DNA from: Oscillospiraceae bacterium
GTDB lineage: Bacteria > Bacillota > Clostridia > Oscillospirales > CAG-272
Direction of reading: 5' to 3'
NCBI GenBank assembly: GCA_015064285.1
Contig: SVSN01000025.1
Location: 1 to 34,524 of the forward strand
Length of the DNA: 34,524 nucleotides
Positions 6,412 to 15,949 of this stretch are shown here, in pieces. Under the pieces are notes generated by a model, which worked only from the letters and a program-made list of their open reading frames with translations, was not told the origin of the DNA and did not search any database. Each line of letters begins with the position of its first letter. Position 1 is the first letter of the stretch. The position numbers and the translations under genes are program-made.

Positions 6412-9222
6412 TCAGGACGGCACTTCGCCGGCGTCTTCTTTCGGTTCTTCGCCGCTTTCTCCGGTGTCTGTTTCTTCCGGAATGGTTATCTTTTGCTTCT
6501 TTTTCCGCTTTTTTCTTCTGCCCGACAGAGCACCTTTCATCAGTTCCCATACACCCATCAGAACCACAGGCGGCACAAACGCAAAGAAATATGTATACCA
6601 CAGCGCAGGACAGGCCACAAGCGACCAGACAGCACACAGAGCGGCCAACAGAGCATACAGCACATAGGCTACATGGAAACGGCATCGGAAAAAGGACTCT
6701 CTGTGTCCTATCGAACCGGACAGACAAAGCTGCGAAAGCAGAATCGATGCGGTCAGAGTACCTGCATACGGAGTATCCAGAAGCATACAAACCACCGGCA
6801 GTACCCCCTCAAGCAGACCCCAGAGCAGACCCATACCGACTGTTGCAATAATGACATTCTTTTCACGCGGCAGGCCCATCTGTCTGCCGGGAATCGTCAG
6901 AACTTCTTCCGGAACTCTGATAAACGCCATTACCAGAACCGCTGCAAAATCCATGACCAGTCCGATCCCCACCAATGCCGCTGCCGATGGCATGGAAAAA
7001 CCAAAGATTACCGCAAAGAGCAGCAATACCATACGGGAGATCTGAGATGCACTCAGATACACCGCAGCACACCACATATGATACAGGGCTCTGCGGGACT
7101 GACACATGGCTTCTGCTGCCTCCGTCAGACCACCGCAGCCTCCGCCGGGATAAACAATCACGTCTGCTTTGGCCTTCAGCGGCTGGGGCAGCGGTCTTGT
7201 ATCCGAATCTCCTACAGCTACAGCCACATCTCCCAGCGTCAGCATCCGTGCATCCAGCACATTCCGTACCAGCACTGCTGTCCGTCTGGCTTTTCTGGTT
7301 TTATCCGTCCAGGAAGACAGCAGTGCCTGCAGACGGAGAAAACGTGTCTGGGAATGGCTTACATTCCGGGAAAGCGCAGCCGTCTGAACCGGCGGCATTT
7401 CCACAAGGGCAGTTCCCTGTTCCGGTACTGTACCGCCGGAAGTCTGGGTCAGCACAGCTGTACTGTCATCAAAAAGGCCGATTTCCCTGCCGTAATACAG
7501 ATCTCTCTGCGGATCTTCCGACAGCAGAATCAGGGAAACACCGGCTGCCTTCAGCTGTGCAGCAGCATCTCTCACCCCATCGGCAGGCGGCTCTGAAATG
7601 GCGCAGAAGCCGATAAAAGTCATGGCCGACTGAAGCAGGGAAAGCCGGTTCAGTGTAGTATAGGGAGAGCGGCGTCTGGCACAGGCAATGACCTTGGCGC
7701 CCATACCGGTGAAATGGGCCGCTTCCGTAAAAATCCGTTTTCGGGTTTCTTCATCCAGGGGTACCGTTCTGCCGCCCTGTTCCATGGACTGACAGCAGTG
7801 CATAACTCTGTCAATATCTCCGGAAACCACGGCATAAATATCCCCTTTTTCCTGAATCAGCACCGTATCCAGCCCGCCGGCAATGCCCATCTGCCCATCC
7901 ACCCGATCCAGATCGGTGAAGGAAAAATCAACAGGTCTTTCCGTGAGCTTTGTCAGTTCGTCCGCCGCCCGGTGCAGCATGGTAAATTTTTCCGGCATGG
8001 CTGTAACAGCACCCCCGGACAGGGAAGTATGCAGTTTCTGTCCGCCTACCGTTGCCAGAGACAGCCGCAGCAGATCCCGCAGCAGGTTTTCTTCTTTCTG
8101 ATCGGCACCGAACCGGGAAAAATCGTGGATCTTCCCATCGGCAAACCAGCTGTGCAGTCCCATTTCCCCGGATTTGAGGAGACGGATATCCGACAGCACC
8201 AGCCGCTTCAGCCCGGCAATCCGGGCAATGGAAGCAGAATCGTTGATCACAGCCGCTTTCCGTTGTTTCTCATTCTTTTTTCCGTTTTTTCTCCGGCCGG
8301 TATCCTGCATAGCCACCGCGATGATAATGTACGCAATAGTGGTCAGATATTCACTCATGGATGCCACGGCCAGCGCCATGGAGGTCAGGAAGGTATTGGT
8401 AAACCCATGTCCCAGAAACAGTGCCAGCGCCGTGATCACCAGCACACAGGCCAGCATGATCAGGGAACTTGTCCGGCACCAGCCGTTCAGACGGTCTTCA
8501 AAGGGCAGTTTTTCTCCGGCAGGCACCCGGATTCCCCCCTGTTTACGCACAATCAGGGTATCTGCGCCTGCAGAAGTAACCACCATTCTGGCCTGTCCCC
8601 AAAGCACCGTGGAACCGGCATACAGCAGATTGGAACGGTATTCCACCGGAATGGCGCTGCCCTTTTCCCGGGTCCGGATTACGGTTTCAAATTTCTGTAC
8701 CGTATCTCTGTTGGCTGTAATCCCTCTCTCGGACACCGCCATTTCATCCCCGGCCACAATCCGCCCGTCCGCAGGCACCATGCCGCCTCCTTCGAGAAAC
8801 ACAATGTCCCCCACCACCAGCGCTTCCGCTGACAGCAGAACCATCTGTCCGTCCCTGAGTACCGAGCAGGTAGGGATCCCTTCCGATGCGTTGTCTTCCA
8901 GAATCCGTTTCGCCTTACAGTAGGCCGCCGTCCGCAGCACTGCCCCCAGGATCAGAATACCCACAATGGCCAGCGCCATCCGGCTTTCTTCAAATACAGC
9001 AGCGAAGACAGCCGTGATCACCAGCAGCAGGGTCGCCAGATCCGACAGGCAGGCAATCATGGTTTCCTTCACAGAGGTACGGCGTATGTACCAGATCCGG
9101 TTAGTACCTTCCTTCCTTCTGCGGCGGGTCGCTTCTGCGGAGGAAAGCCCGGTGTACATATCCGTTTTCAGTTCCGAGAGGACATCGGATACCTCCCGCA
9201 GATGCCAGTCATTTCTTTCCAT
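6412..9222 (-). CDS. Catalytically degenerate P-type ATPase homologue (pseudo-pump)
   Basis: The 936-residue membrane protein aligns along its length with P2-type cation ATPases: N-terminal WHLREVSDVL and GLSSAEA, actuator (about 110-230, VPADGR at 149-154), two plus two core membrane segments (57-97, 252-305), nucleotide and P domains (310-700) and about six C-terminal segments (712-898). The signature motifs are replaced. TGES becomes TANR (169-172), so the dephosphorylating Glu is N171. PEGLP becomes SEYLT (290-294). DKTGT becomes DIRLL (345-349), keeping only the Asp. TGD becomes SED (568-570). GDGVND becomes VRNVLD (652-657), putting Arg at a Mg-binding Asp. The frame is intact and starts 6 bases after the clp stop, so it is not an ordinary decayed pseudogene. 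ATP-driven transport is unlikely; a scaffold or regulatory role is inference. The tail (900-936) is basic, then acidic. Confidence 0.85.
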   Translation of the reverse strand: MERNDWHLREVSDVLSELKTDMYTGLSSAEATRRRRKEGTNRIWYIRRTSVKETMIACLSDLATLLLVITAVFAAVFEESRMALAIVGILILGAVLRTAAYCKAKRILEDNASEGIPTCSVLRDGQMVLLSAEALVVGDIVFLEGGGMVPADGRIVAGDEMAVSERGITANRDTVQKFETVIRTREKGSAIPVEYRSNLLYAGSTVLWGQARMVVTSAGADTLIVRKQGGIRVPAGEKLPFEDRLNGWCRTSSLIMLACVLVITALALFLGHGFTNTFLTSMALAVASMSEYLTTIAYIIIAVAMQDTGRRKNGKKNEKQRKAAVINDSASIARIAGLKRLVLSDIRLLKSGEMGLHSWFADGKIHDFSRFGADQKEENLLRDLLRLSLATVGGQKLHTSLSGGAVTAMPEKFTMLHRAADELTKLTERPVDFSFTDLDRVDGQMGIAGGLDTVLIQEKGDIYAVVSGDIDRVMHCCQSMEQGGRTVPLDEETRKRIFTEAAHFTGMGAKVIACARRRSPYTTLNRLSLLQSAMTFIGFCAISEPPADGVRDAAAQLKAAGVSLILLSEDPQRDLYYGREIGLFDDSTAVLTQTSGGTVPEQGTALVEMPPVQTAALSRNVSHSQTRFLRLQALLSSWTDKTRKARRTAVLVRNVLDARMLTLGDVAVAVGDSDTRPLPQPLKAKADVIVYPGGGCGGLTEAAEAMCQSRRALYHMWCAAVYLSASQISRMVLLLFAVIFGFSMPSAAALVGIGLVMDFAAVLVMAFIRVPEEVLTIPGRQMGLPREKNVIIATVGMGLLWGLLEGVLPVVCMLLDTPYAGTLTASILLSQLCLSGSIGHRESFFRCRFHVAYVLYALLAALCAVWSLVACPALWYTYFFAFVPPVVLMGVWELMKGALSGRRKKRKKKQKITIPEETDTGESGEEPKEDAGEVPS

Positions 9223-9228
9223 ATGTCC

Positions 9229-11517
9229 TTACAGCGACACCAGCGTAATTCCGTCCGCGCCTGCGTCAACGGAAATAGCGGATACCGCACCCTTTTTCGC
9301 AATGATTTCCCCGGCGATGGGGTCTTCGATTTCCTTCTGGATCAGGCGGCGCATATTTCTTGCACCATAGGTTTCCGAATAGGACTTTTCTGCCACCCAG
9401 TTGTATGCGCCTTCATGGAATACCACGGAGATCCCCTTCTTTGCCAGCTGTTTTGCCAGATCTCCCAGCATAATCCGGGCGATATGGGTAAAGTCTTCTT
9501 TGGTCAGGTGGCGGAAGGTGATGATTTCATCCACCCGGTTGAGGAATTCGGGGCGCAGGAAGTCATTCAGCGCCTTTGTTGTCCGGTCTTCCACAGCCGC
9601 CTGTGCACTCATGGTGAAACCTGCCGTCCGGCTGCCCGTGGAGGAACCGGCGTTGGTGGTCATGACAATCACTGTATTGGAGAAATCCACCTGCTTTCCG
9701 TGGGAGTCGGTAATAATTCCGTCATCCAGAATCTGCAGGAGGATGTTCATCACGTCCGGATGCGCTTTTTCAATCTCGTCAAACAGCACCACAGAGTAAG
9801 GCCGGCGGCGGATTCTTTCCGTCAGCTGTCCCGCATCGTCATAGCCCACATAGCCGGGCGCAGAACCAATGATCCGGGAAACGGAATATTTTTCCATAAA
9901 CTCGCTCATATCCACCCGGATCAGAGCATCGGGTGTGGAGAACAGGTCTTCCGCCAGCACCTTGACAAGTTCCGTCTTCCCCACACCGGTGGGGCCGGCG
10001 AAAATAAAAGACACGGGCTTGCGCTTGCAGGAAACGCCTGCACGGCTTCTCCGGATGGCACGGGACACAGCGTTCACCGCTTCGTCCTGGCCGATGATCC
10101 GCTTTTTCAGCCGCAGCTCCAGTTCTGCCAGCCGGGTATATTCGCTTTCCGTAATGGTGGAAGCGGGCACACCTGTCCAGATCTCGATCACATCCGCCAG
10201 ATCCGCCTCGGTCATCCGGATGGCTTCGCACTGGGGTTCCAGTTCGCCCAGCCGTTCGTCAATCCGGAATTCTTCCGCTTTCAGATCCGCCAGTGCCTTA
10301 TAGTGGGCTTCCATGGCTTCACTGTCATCGGTCTTCACTTCTGCAGCTTCCAGTTCTCCCCGCTTCTTTTCCACAAATGTTTTCCGGTCACGGAGCATAT
10401 GCCGTTCCGTCAGAGCAGCGGAGTGGACGGAGATGTGGGAAGCTGCCTCGTCGATCAGGTCAATGGCCTTGTCGGGCAGATACCGGTCGGTGATGTACCG
10501 TTCGCTGAGGGTGGCTGCCGATTCCAGCACCGCTTCCGGGATTTTGATATTGTGATAGGATTCGTAATATTCCTTGATGCCCTTCAGGATTTCCACCGTA
10601 TCGGCGATGGAGGGCTCGTTCACCGTCACAGGCTGGAAACGCCGTTCCAGAGCGGAATCCTTTTCGATATACTTCCGGTATTCGGTCATAGTGGTGGCAC
10701 CGATTACCTGAATTTCCCCTCTGGACAGCGCGGGCTTTAAGATATTGGCGGCGTTCATACTGCCTTCCGCATCGCCCACACCCACCAGATTGTGTACTTC
10801 ATCGATCACCAGGATCACGTTGCCCTGGGATTTCACATCGTTCAGAAGCCCCAGCACCCGGGATTCAAACTGTCCTCTGAACTGGGTTCCGGCCACAAGA
10901 GCGGTCAGATCCACCAGATGAATGGCGCAGTTTTTCAGCCGGTAGGGCACCTCTCCCCCGGCAATCCGCAGCGCCAGCGCTTCCGCAATGGCGGTTTTGC
11001 CCACGCCGGGTTCCCCGATCAGGCAGGGATTGTTCTTCTGACGGCGGCACAGGATCTGGACAACTCTTTCCAGCTCTCTTTCTCTGCCGACCACTCTGTC
11101 GATTTCGCCCTTCAGAGCCTTTTCCGTCAGGTTGGTGGTGTATTGTTTCAGGAACTTGGGTTCCTTGTCTTCTTCTTTTTCAGCCTTCTTCCGGCGGGGT
11201 TCTTTCTTTTCACCGCTGTTCTGGGCACCCTGATTCATGAGTTTTTCAAAATTCAGGAAAGGGGTTCTGGTCTGGGGTTCCTCACCGGAGGGGGAGACTT
11301 CACCGCCCATGGCTTCCATGAACGCATCCATTTCCCCGTTGAGCCGTTCGATGGCTTCATCGTCAAGGCCCGTCTGAGCAATTACATCATCGATAGGCTT
11401 GATTCCCAGTTCCTTGGCGCACTTCAGGCAGAGCCCTTCCGATTTGGTTTCGCCGTTTTCCAGCTTGGTCAAAAAGATTACCGCCACCCGTTTGTGGCAT
11501 CTGGCACACATGGTCAT
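9229..11517 (-). CDS. ClpE-like AAA+ unfoldase (ATP-dependent Clp protease ATP-binding subunit)
   Basis: The 762-residue protein has two AAA+ modules: Walker A GEPGVGKT (168-175) with Walker B ILVIDE (235-240), and Walker A GPTGVGKT (508-515) with VLFDE (577-581). A charged coiled-coil-like middle region lies at about 370-435. Instead of the ClpA/ClpC N-terminal repeats it begins with a zinc-finger-like segment, C4-x2-C7 and C30-x2-C33, followed by a linker; this is the arrangement of ClpE and resembles McsA. AGF (632-634) sits where the ClpP-docking loop (VGF/IGF-type) is expected, so ClpP partnership is likely but not certain. It unfolds proteins in the cytosol for degradation or remodelling. 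It follows cvpA by 67 bases and is probably co-transcribed with the pseudo-P-type ATPase. No CtsR gene is visible. Confidence 0.9.
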   Translation of the reverse strand: MTMCARCHKRVAVIFLTKLENGETKSEGLCLKCAKELGIKPIDDVIAQTGLDDEAIERLNGEMDAFMEAMGGEVSPSGEEPQTRTPFLNFEKLMNQGAQNSGEKKEPRRKKAEKEEDKEPKFLKQYTTNLTEKALKGEIDRVVGRERELERVVQILCRRQKNNPCLIGEPGVGKTAIAEALALRIAGGEVPYRLKNCAIHLVDLTALVAGTQFRGQFESRVLGLLNDVKSQGNVILVIDEVHNLVGVGDAEGSMNAANILKPALSRGEIQVIGATTMTEYRKYIEKDSALERRFQPVTVNEPSIADTVEILKGIKEYYESYHNIKIPEAVLESAATLSERYITDRYLPDKAIDLIDEAASHISVHSAALTERHMLRDRKTFVEKKRGELEAAEVKTDDSEAMEAHYKALADLKAEEFRIDERLGELEPQCEAIRMTEADLADVIEIWTGVPASTITESEYTRLAELELRLKKRIIGQDEAVNAVSRAIRRSRAGVSCKRKPVSFIFAGPTGVGKTELVKVLAEDLFSTPDALIRVDMSEFMEKYSVSRIIGSAPGYVGYDDAGQLTERIRRRPYSVVLFDEIEKAHPDVMNILLQILDDGIITDSHGKQVDFSNTVIVMTTNAGSSTGSRTAGFTMSAQAAVEDRTTKALNDFLRPEFLNRVDEIITFRHLTKEDFTHIARIMLGDLAKQLAKKGISVVFHEGAYNWVAEKSYSETYGARNMRRLIQKEIEDPIAGEIIAKKGAVSAISVDAGADGITLVSL

Positions 11518-11584
11518 ATCCGTTTTCTCTCCATATCCTCCCGCAGAGGGGCAAATTCAATTCCAGTATCAAAAAGCCGGAGCA

Positions 11585-12316
11585 TCAGCCCTGCAGCACT
11601 GCCATGATACTGTGCAAAATATTATGTTCCAGCAAAAATTTACAGATCACTGTGTTTTCCGCCACCGACGGGCCAAACAGCGCAGAATCAATAGGGCCCA
11701 TGGCCGTCATCAGCGTACTGCCCACCACGGCGATCACATACGCAAAGAATACCGCTTCCACCATTCCGAACACCAGTCCCGCAAAATGGTTGGCACCGGA
11801 CAGCACCGGCAGCTGGAAGATCAGGTCAAACAGCCAGGCTGCCAGAGAAAGAGCGACATACACCCCCAGAAACAACAGCGCAAAGGAAACCACAGACGCC
11901 ACAAAAGAAGCACAGGGATCCGCAATCTGGGCGGAATAATCGTAGATTACCGCCTCATCCGCCTGGGTAACATCGGCAATCTTTGCAGTAAAGCCGGGAA
12001 TATCGATCCCATAACGATCCAGAATAGCCGTATAGGCTTCCGGCAGATCGGCAGCTACTTTGGACAGATCGTAGGTATGGGTGTCCAGATTCAGCGCCAG
12101 GGAACGAAGCGTCTGGGCAATCCCTTCGGCGATCTGTCTGATGATATAATTTTCCTTGATGGTATCCCGGATCACCGGCGTATAGGCCCAGGCAGCAAGC
12201 AGGGAAACAACCCCTTTCACCAACCCGATGACAGATCGGATAAAGCCATACCGGATCCCGGAAATCACGCACCAGAGGGCGCAGACGATGATCAGTCCGT
12301 CCAGTACCAAACTCAT
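11585..12316 (-). CDS. CvpA-family membrane protein
   Basis: The 243-residue protein has the CvpA layout: two N-terminal membrane segments (about 4-20 and 27-46, with GIRYGFIRSVIGLVKG between them), a central soluble part (about 50-130) and two C-terminal segments (about 136-165 and 183-203). CvpA proteins were named for colicin V production and are linked to envelope functions; the molecular activity is not settled. Its ATG overlaps the stop of the upstream DUF5711-like gene by four bases, with AGGAGG six bases upstream, so the two are translationally coupled. Confidence 0.85.
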   Translation of the reverse strand: MSLVLDGLIIVCALWCVISGIRYGFIRSVIGLVKGVVSLLAAWAYTPVIRDTIKENYIIRQIAEGIAQTLRSLALNLDTHTYDLSKVAADLPEAYTAILDRYGIDIPGFTAKIADVTQADEAVIYDYSAQIADPCASFVASVVSFALLFLGVYVALSLAAWLFDLIFQLPVLSGANHFAGLVFGMVEAVFFAYVIAVVGSTLMTAMGPIDSALFGPSVAENTVICKFLLEHNILHSIMAVLQG

Positions 12317-13572
12317 GTCATTCCTCCTGTATTTTCTTCTTTCTCCTCTGTATCCGCGAACACAGCGGGATACATACAGTCCTTGGTACAGATCATCACA
12401 CCACCCGCAGCCTGCCGCAGTGTCAGTACATCATCATCCTCCAGCAGGCAGGCGGCCAGAATCCCGTCTTCATCCATAGACAGCACTGTCCCGGCTGTCA
12501 GTACGGCACAGAGAGGATCGCCCTCCTCATTCCGTGTGAGGCAGACCTGCTTCATCCGTTCGCGGTACATCTGGGACAGCAGTTCCTCACCGGAAGCATT
12601 CAGTACCAGCACACGGTTTTCACTGCCCAGTGCGTTTTCCGCACCGATCAGTGCCACATAGCCATTCCGCATATCCGCGCCCACCAGGGTCATCCCGGTC
12701 AGGGCATACCGCCGCAGCTGGTTTCCGTCCCGGTCAAAGAACAGTACCGCACCATCGCAGAGGACACTGAACGAACCGTCCGGATGGAAGGCGGCATCCA
12801 GCGGCATAAGCCCTCCGAAGGTCACAGTCATCAGCGGTTCCCCCTCGCCGGCGGCACAGAGAGAAACTTCACAGCCGAAGTCCGTCTGCCCAGGTACGGC
12901 GGATACAATCACAAGCCGTTCCCCGTCATGCCGGACAGCCGCATCCATCACATAATGGTCTTTATAGATGGACATGGTCTGGTTCAGAGCTTCGTTATAC
13001 AGTTCCACTACATACTTGGTCTCATTGGAACGGGTTACCAGTACAAAAGCACCGCAGTCACTCATGTCCGCGCTGAGAATCTTGAAATCCGTTTCCCGGC
13101 GGATCACTCTGGTGAGGGTATTGTATACTGCATATGTCTTCCCGCCCAGGTCATAGGTCAGAACATATTTGTCCGATACCGCCAGACAGGGAGTGGTATA
13201 GTTCAGTGTATCTTCCGCGAGAACAATTCCGGCAGAATCATATATCGTCAGAATATCACTGCCCGCCACTGCCATACCGGTTTTGTACGGTGCAAACTTC
13301 ATGGATTCGTGTCGGGGATAGTATACGGCAGATATCATCTCTCCGCTGCCGTCCATGGTCAGGTCAAAGTCTCTTGCCAGATAGGTCAGGTTTTCATACG
13401 TAATATATTCGCTGCCAACCGCCAGTACAACCATACAGAACAGCGCCAGAACAACCCCGGTCACCACAGCAGCCGTCCGGTACAGCAGTGCCACCCTGGC
13501 ATAATACCGGTTTGTCTGGGGCCGGATCCCGGAAGATACCCGCAGATCTGTCCCGCCTTTTGCTCTTGCCAT
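12313..13572 (-). CDS. Membrane-anchored beta-propeller-like protein (DUF5711 family)
   Basis: The 419-residue protein has a short basic cytoplasmic tail, one membrane segment at about 33-53 (VVTGVVLALFCMVVLAVG) and a large extracytoplasmic region with repeated strands (GKTYAVYNTLTRVI, GCGAFVLVTRSNETKYVVELYN-like, DGAVLFFDRDGNQLRRY) that read like propeller blades. I assign DUF5711 from its architecture, length and position before cvpA, a pairing seen in Clostridia; no biochemical function is known. AAAGGAG nine bases before 13572 supports the start. It follows truA by 29 bases. Confidence 0.75.
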   Translation of the reverse strand: MARAKGGTDLRVSSGIRPQTNRYYARVALLYRTAAVVTGVVLALFCMVVLAVGSEYITYENLTYLARDFDLTMDGSGEMISAVYYPRHESMKFAPYKTGMAVAGSDILTIYDSAGIVLAEDTLNYTTPCLAVSDKYVLTYDLGGKTYAVYNTLTRVIRRETDFKILSADMSDCGAFVLVTRSNETKYVVELYNEALNQTMSIYKDHYVMDAAVRHDGERLVIVSAVPGQTDFGCEVSLCAAGEGEPLMTVTFGGLMPLDAAFHPDGSFSVLCDGAVLFFDRDGNQLRRYALTGMTLVGADMRNGYVALIGAENALGSENRVLVLNASGEELLSQMYRERMKQVCLTRNEEGDPLCAVLTAGTVLSMDEDGILAACLLEDDDVLTLRQAAGGVMICTKDCMYPAVFADTEEKEENTGGMT

Positions 13573-13601
13573 ACCGGAATGCTCCTTTCCTCAGTTTATT
13601 A

Positions 13602-14399
13602 TCATTCACACAGCCAGCGTATGCCATATTCCGCCGGGTATTCCACCGATTCCAGATACAGGCCGCAGGCAGGGGCGGTTTTTCCGGCCAGCGCACGGTC
13701 TTCGCCTGCCAGGATCTCCCGCATTTTACCTGCCGGTGTTCCTCTGGTACCGAATTCCCACAGGGTACCGGTGATGATTCTTACCATGTTATACAGAAAT
13801 CCGTCCGCCGATACCCGCAGACCGATCATACCTTCGTCCAGCCGTTCCACACGCAGGCCGGTGATGGTACGGGTAGGATCGGTTATTTTTGAACCGGCAG
13901 CCATAAAGGAGGCAAAATTATGCTTTCCCGTCAGATACTGCCCCGCCTCGTGCATCCGGGCAATCTGCCCTGCCGTCAGGGGCACATAGGTTTCCCAGAC
14001 CCGGTCGGCATAAAACGGATCATGCCAGGGTCGGTCGGAGAAGCGGTACAGATAGGTTTTGCCCGTCACGCTGTACCGGGGATGAAAATCGTCCGGTACC
14101 ACACAGGCGCCGGTGATGGAAATATCCTCCGGCAGATATCGTCTGGCCGCACGGTGGATCTTCTCCGGCGGCACAGTGATCACCGCATTTTCCGTTTTTT
14201 CTCTCGGTTCCACGGCGGCACAGAATCCATGGGCATGAACCCCCGCATCCGTCCGGGAACAGCCGGTAACGCTGCAGGGCATTCCCACCGTCCGGGACAG
14301 GGCTTCGGTCAGCACCTCCTGAATGGAGACACCGTTCTGCTGTTTCTGAAAACCACAGTAGTTTTTGCCGTTATAGGCGATCCGCAGAAGCAGTTTCAT
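13602..14399 (-). CDS. truA: tRNA pseudouridine(38-40) synthase TruA
   Basis: The 265-residue enzyme converts uridines 38-40 of the tRNA anticodon stem-loop to pseudouridine. It shows the family pattern from the first residues (RIAYNGKNYCGFQKQ), the catalytic Asp D51 in CSRTDAGVHA, the KTYLYRF strand and the C-terminal FLYNMVRIITGTL motif. Length is normal. The start overlaps the small membrane-protein gene by four bases. Its position after the EcfA1-EcfA2-EcfT genes matches the well-known firmicute order ecfA-ecfA-ecfT-truA, here interrupted by two small genes. Confidence 0.96.
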   Translation of the reverse strand: MKLLLRIAYNGKNYCGFQKQQNGVSIQEVLTEALSRTVGMPCSVTGCSRTDAGVHAHGFCAAVEPREKTENAVITVPPEKIHRAARRYLPEDISITGACVVPDDFHPRYSVTGKTYLYRFSDRPWHDPFYADRVWETYVPLTAGQIARMHEAGQYLTGKHNFASFMAAGSKITDPTRTITGLRVERLDEGMIGLRVSADGFLYNMVRIITGTLWEFGTRGTPAGKMREILAGEDRALAGKTAPACGLYLESVEYPAEYGIRWLCE

Positions 14400-14656
14400 C
14401 CTTTCCCCTTCTTCCCGTGCCGGCGTGCGCTTTCTGCCGCCATTCGTTCTTCTTCAATCTTTTTCTGCAGTTCTTTTTTGGCTTTGTTCAGCTCCATAAC
14501 GGACAGAACCGCGTTGCCCGCCAGTGCCGCAATACAGGTATAGGCAAAGAAACAGGCCGCTGTCATATTGGGCTCCTTCGGCACATACAGGGTGATTCCC
14601 AGCCCGATCAGGCAGATCACCGCCAGCACCACGCAGGTTATCCGGCATTTAAGCAT
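14396..14656 (-). CDS. Small two-segment membrane protein of unknown function
   Basis: The 86-residue protein has two hydrophobic segments (about 4-23 and 32-50) followed by a highly charged helix rich in Lys, Glu and Arg (NKAKKELQKKIEEERMAAESARRHGKKGKG is split as about 56-86), suggesting a membrane hairpin with a cytoplasmic coiled coil. The frame is open further upstream, but GGAGG six bases before the ATG at 14656 fixes the start. It overlaps the GNAT gene by eight bases and truA by four, so all three are translated together. I do not recognise the family. Confidence 0.7.
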   Translation of the reverse strand: MLKCRITCVVLAVICLIGLGITLYVPKEPNMTAACFFAYTCIAALAGNAVLSVMELNKAKKELQKKIEEERMAAESARRHGKKGKG

Positions 14657-15116
14657 GATGATCCTCCGAAAGAGAAATTCCGTAGAGCCGGGTGGGGCAG
14701 CCGTCGTCTCCATTCACCATGGTCAGAAACCGCCAGCCGTACCGTTCGTAAAAGGATGTATGATCCGTCACCAGATAGAGCATGGAATACCCCATCCGTC
14801 CGGCTTCCTGTGCGGCTTCGGCCAGCAGTTCTCCCGCAATCCCCCGGCAGCGATACGCTTCATCCACCCACAGGGCACACAGATTGGGCGTCAGGTCAGG
14901 CCGGTCGTGAAAATCGTTGGCAATGATCCCGCAGCCGCCTGCAATTCCCTCTTCTGCAAGAACAATGTACCACTTGGGAATCCTGCCCGGGACGGCCAGT
15001 CCTTCCCGCATACTGTCCAGATAGGCCGCCGTCGGAATATGCCACCGGTCAGAAAACCAGGCTGCAGCCGCTTCCAGCAGATCAGGCCTGTCATTTATGG
15101 ATACAATTCCGCACAT
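14649..15116 (-). CDS. GNAT-family N-acetyltransferase
   Basis: The 155-residue protein has the GNAT fold: a central strand ending in LWVDEAYRCRGIAGELL with the R-x-x-G-x-A acetyl-CoA pyrophosphate loop (RCRGIA), and a C-terminal FYERYGWRFL segment typical of small-molecule or protein acetyltransferases. The acceptor is unknown. The open frame extends upstream to 15275, but that part overlaps EcfT; the ATG at 15116 follows the EcfT stop by five bases and matches the family N terminus. No strong ribosome binding site is seen, so translation may depend on coupling to EcfT. Confidence 0.82.
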   Translation of the reverse strand: MCGIVSINDRPDLLEAAAAWFSDRWHIPTAAYLDSMREGLAVPGRIPKWYIVLAEEGIAGGCGIIANDFHDRPDLTPNLCALWVDEAYRCRGIAGELLAEAAQEAGRMGYSMLYLVTDHTSFYERYGWRFLTMVNGDDGCPTRLYGISLSEDHHA

Positions 15117-15121
15117 ATCCG

Positions 15122-15949
15122 TTACATTGCCAGCCCGATTCCGGGCAGCAGAATATTGAGCATCACCACGGCAGCACCCAGCAGCACCACCACGCCGATG
15201 GCGGCAAAATCCGTCCACCGGTAATGGAGCACATTCATCCGGGTACGGCCCGCACCGCCGGTATAGCAGCGGCATTCCATAGCGGTTGCCAGTTCGTCCG
15301 CCCGGCGGAAAGCCGACACAAACAGAGGCACCAGAATGGGAATCAGTGCTTTGGCACGGCTGAACAGACTGCCTTCCGTAAAGTCTGCCCCTCTGGCTTT
15401 CTGGGCATTCATGATTTTCTCCGTTTCCTCAATCAGAGTGGGGATAAACCGGAGCGCAATGGACATCATCATGGCGAACTCATGCACCGGCACGTGGATT
15501 CTGTTCAGCGGTGCCAGCAGCTGTTCGATGCCGTCCGTCAGGGCAATGGGGGTGGTGGTATAGGTCAGGAACATACTGGTGCAGATCAGCAGAAGCATAA
15601 TCCGCAGTACAATCAGCACCGCATTGACGATCCCTTCCAGATACACTTCCACAGGTCCCAGCGCAAAGAGAAGGGTTTCCCCCTGCATCCAGAAGATGTT
15701 GATTACCGCCGTAAAGATGATAATAAAGGTCAGCGCTTTCATACTGCCCAGTACAATCCGGGGTGAGATACCGGAGATTCCCACAAGAGCAGCGGAAAAG
15801 AGCAGCAGCAGCCCGAAAGAAGCCATGCTTTCCGCCAGGAAGATCACCACAATATACAGCACCGCCAGAATGATTTTCGCCCGGGGATCCAGTCTGTGGA
15901 GAAGCGAATCTCCCTCACAGTACTGACCAAATGCAATATCAGATTTCAT
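15122..15949 (-). CDS. ecfT: ECF transporter transmembrane subunit EcfT
   Basis: The 275-residue integral membrane protein is the T component that couples the two ATPases to substrate-binding S components in vitamin uptake. The N terminus (FGQYCEGDSLLHRLDPRAKI) is diagnostic. Several membrane segments follow, then the cytoplasmic coupling helices with the motif KARGAD (about 188-193) and a second, variant box AMECRCY where Ala-Arg-Gly is usual. The start at 15949 matches the family, but no Shine-Dalgarno sequence is visible upstream; the gap to EcfA2 is filled by an AT-rich repeat. It likely serves several S components, including ThiT at 19693-20307. Confidence 0.94.
   Translation of the reverse strand: MKSDIAFGQYCEGDSLLHRLDPRAKIILAVLYIVVIFLAESMASFGLLLLFSAALVGISGISPRIVLGSMKALTFIIIFTAVINIFWMQGETLLFALGPVEVYLEGIVNAVLIVLRIMLLLICTSMFLTYTTTPIALTDGIEQLLAPLNRIHVPVHEFAMMMSIALRFIPTLIEETEKIMNAQKARGADFTEGSLFSRAKALIPILVPLFVSAFRRADELATAMECRCYTGGAGRTRMNVLHYRWTDFAAIGVVVLLGAAVVMLNILLPGIGLAM

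Noticed and set aside
4785-6851. A 688-codon plus-strand open frame across the NuoE-like and mrp genes.
   Set aside because: It covers two convincing minus-strand genes, a promoter and a terminator, and its translation has no family features.
6412-9222. Calling the P-type ATPase homologue a functional calcium- or magnesium-transporting ATPase or, alternatively, a pseudogene.
   Set aside because: The phosphorylation, dephosphorylation and hinge motifs are replaced, so pump function is not supported. The frame is intact with a normal start and terminator, so pseudogene is not supported either.
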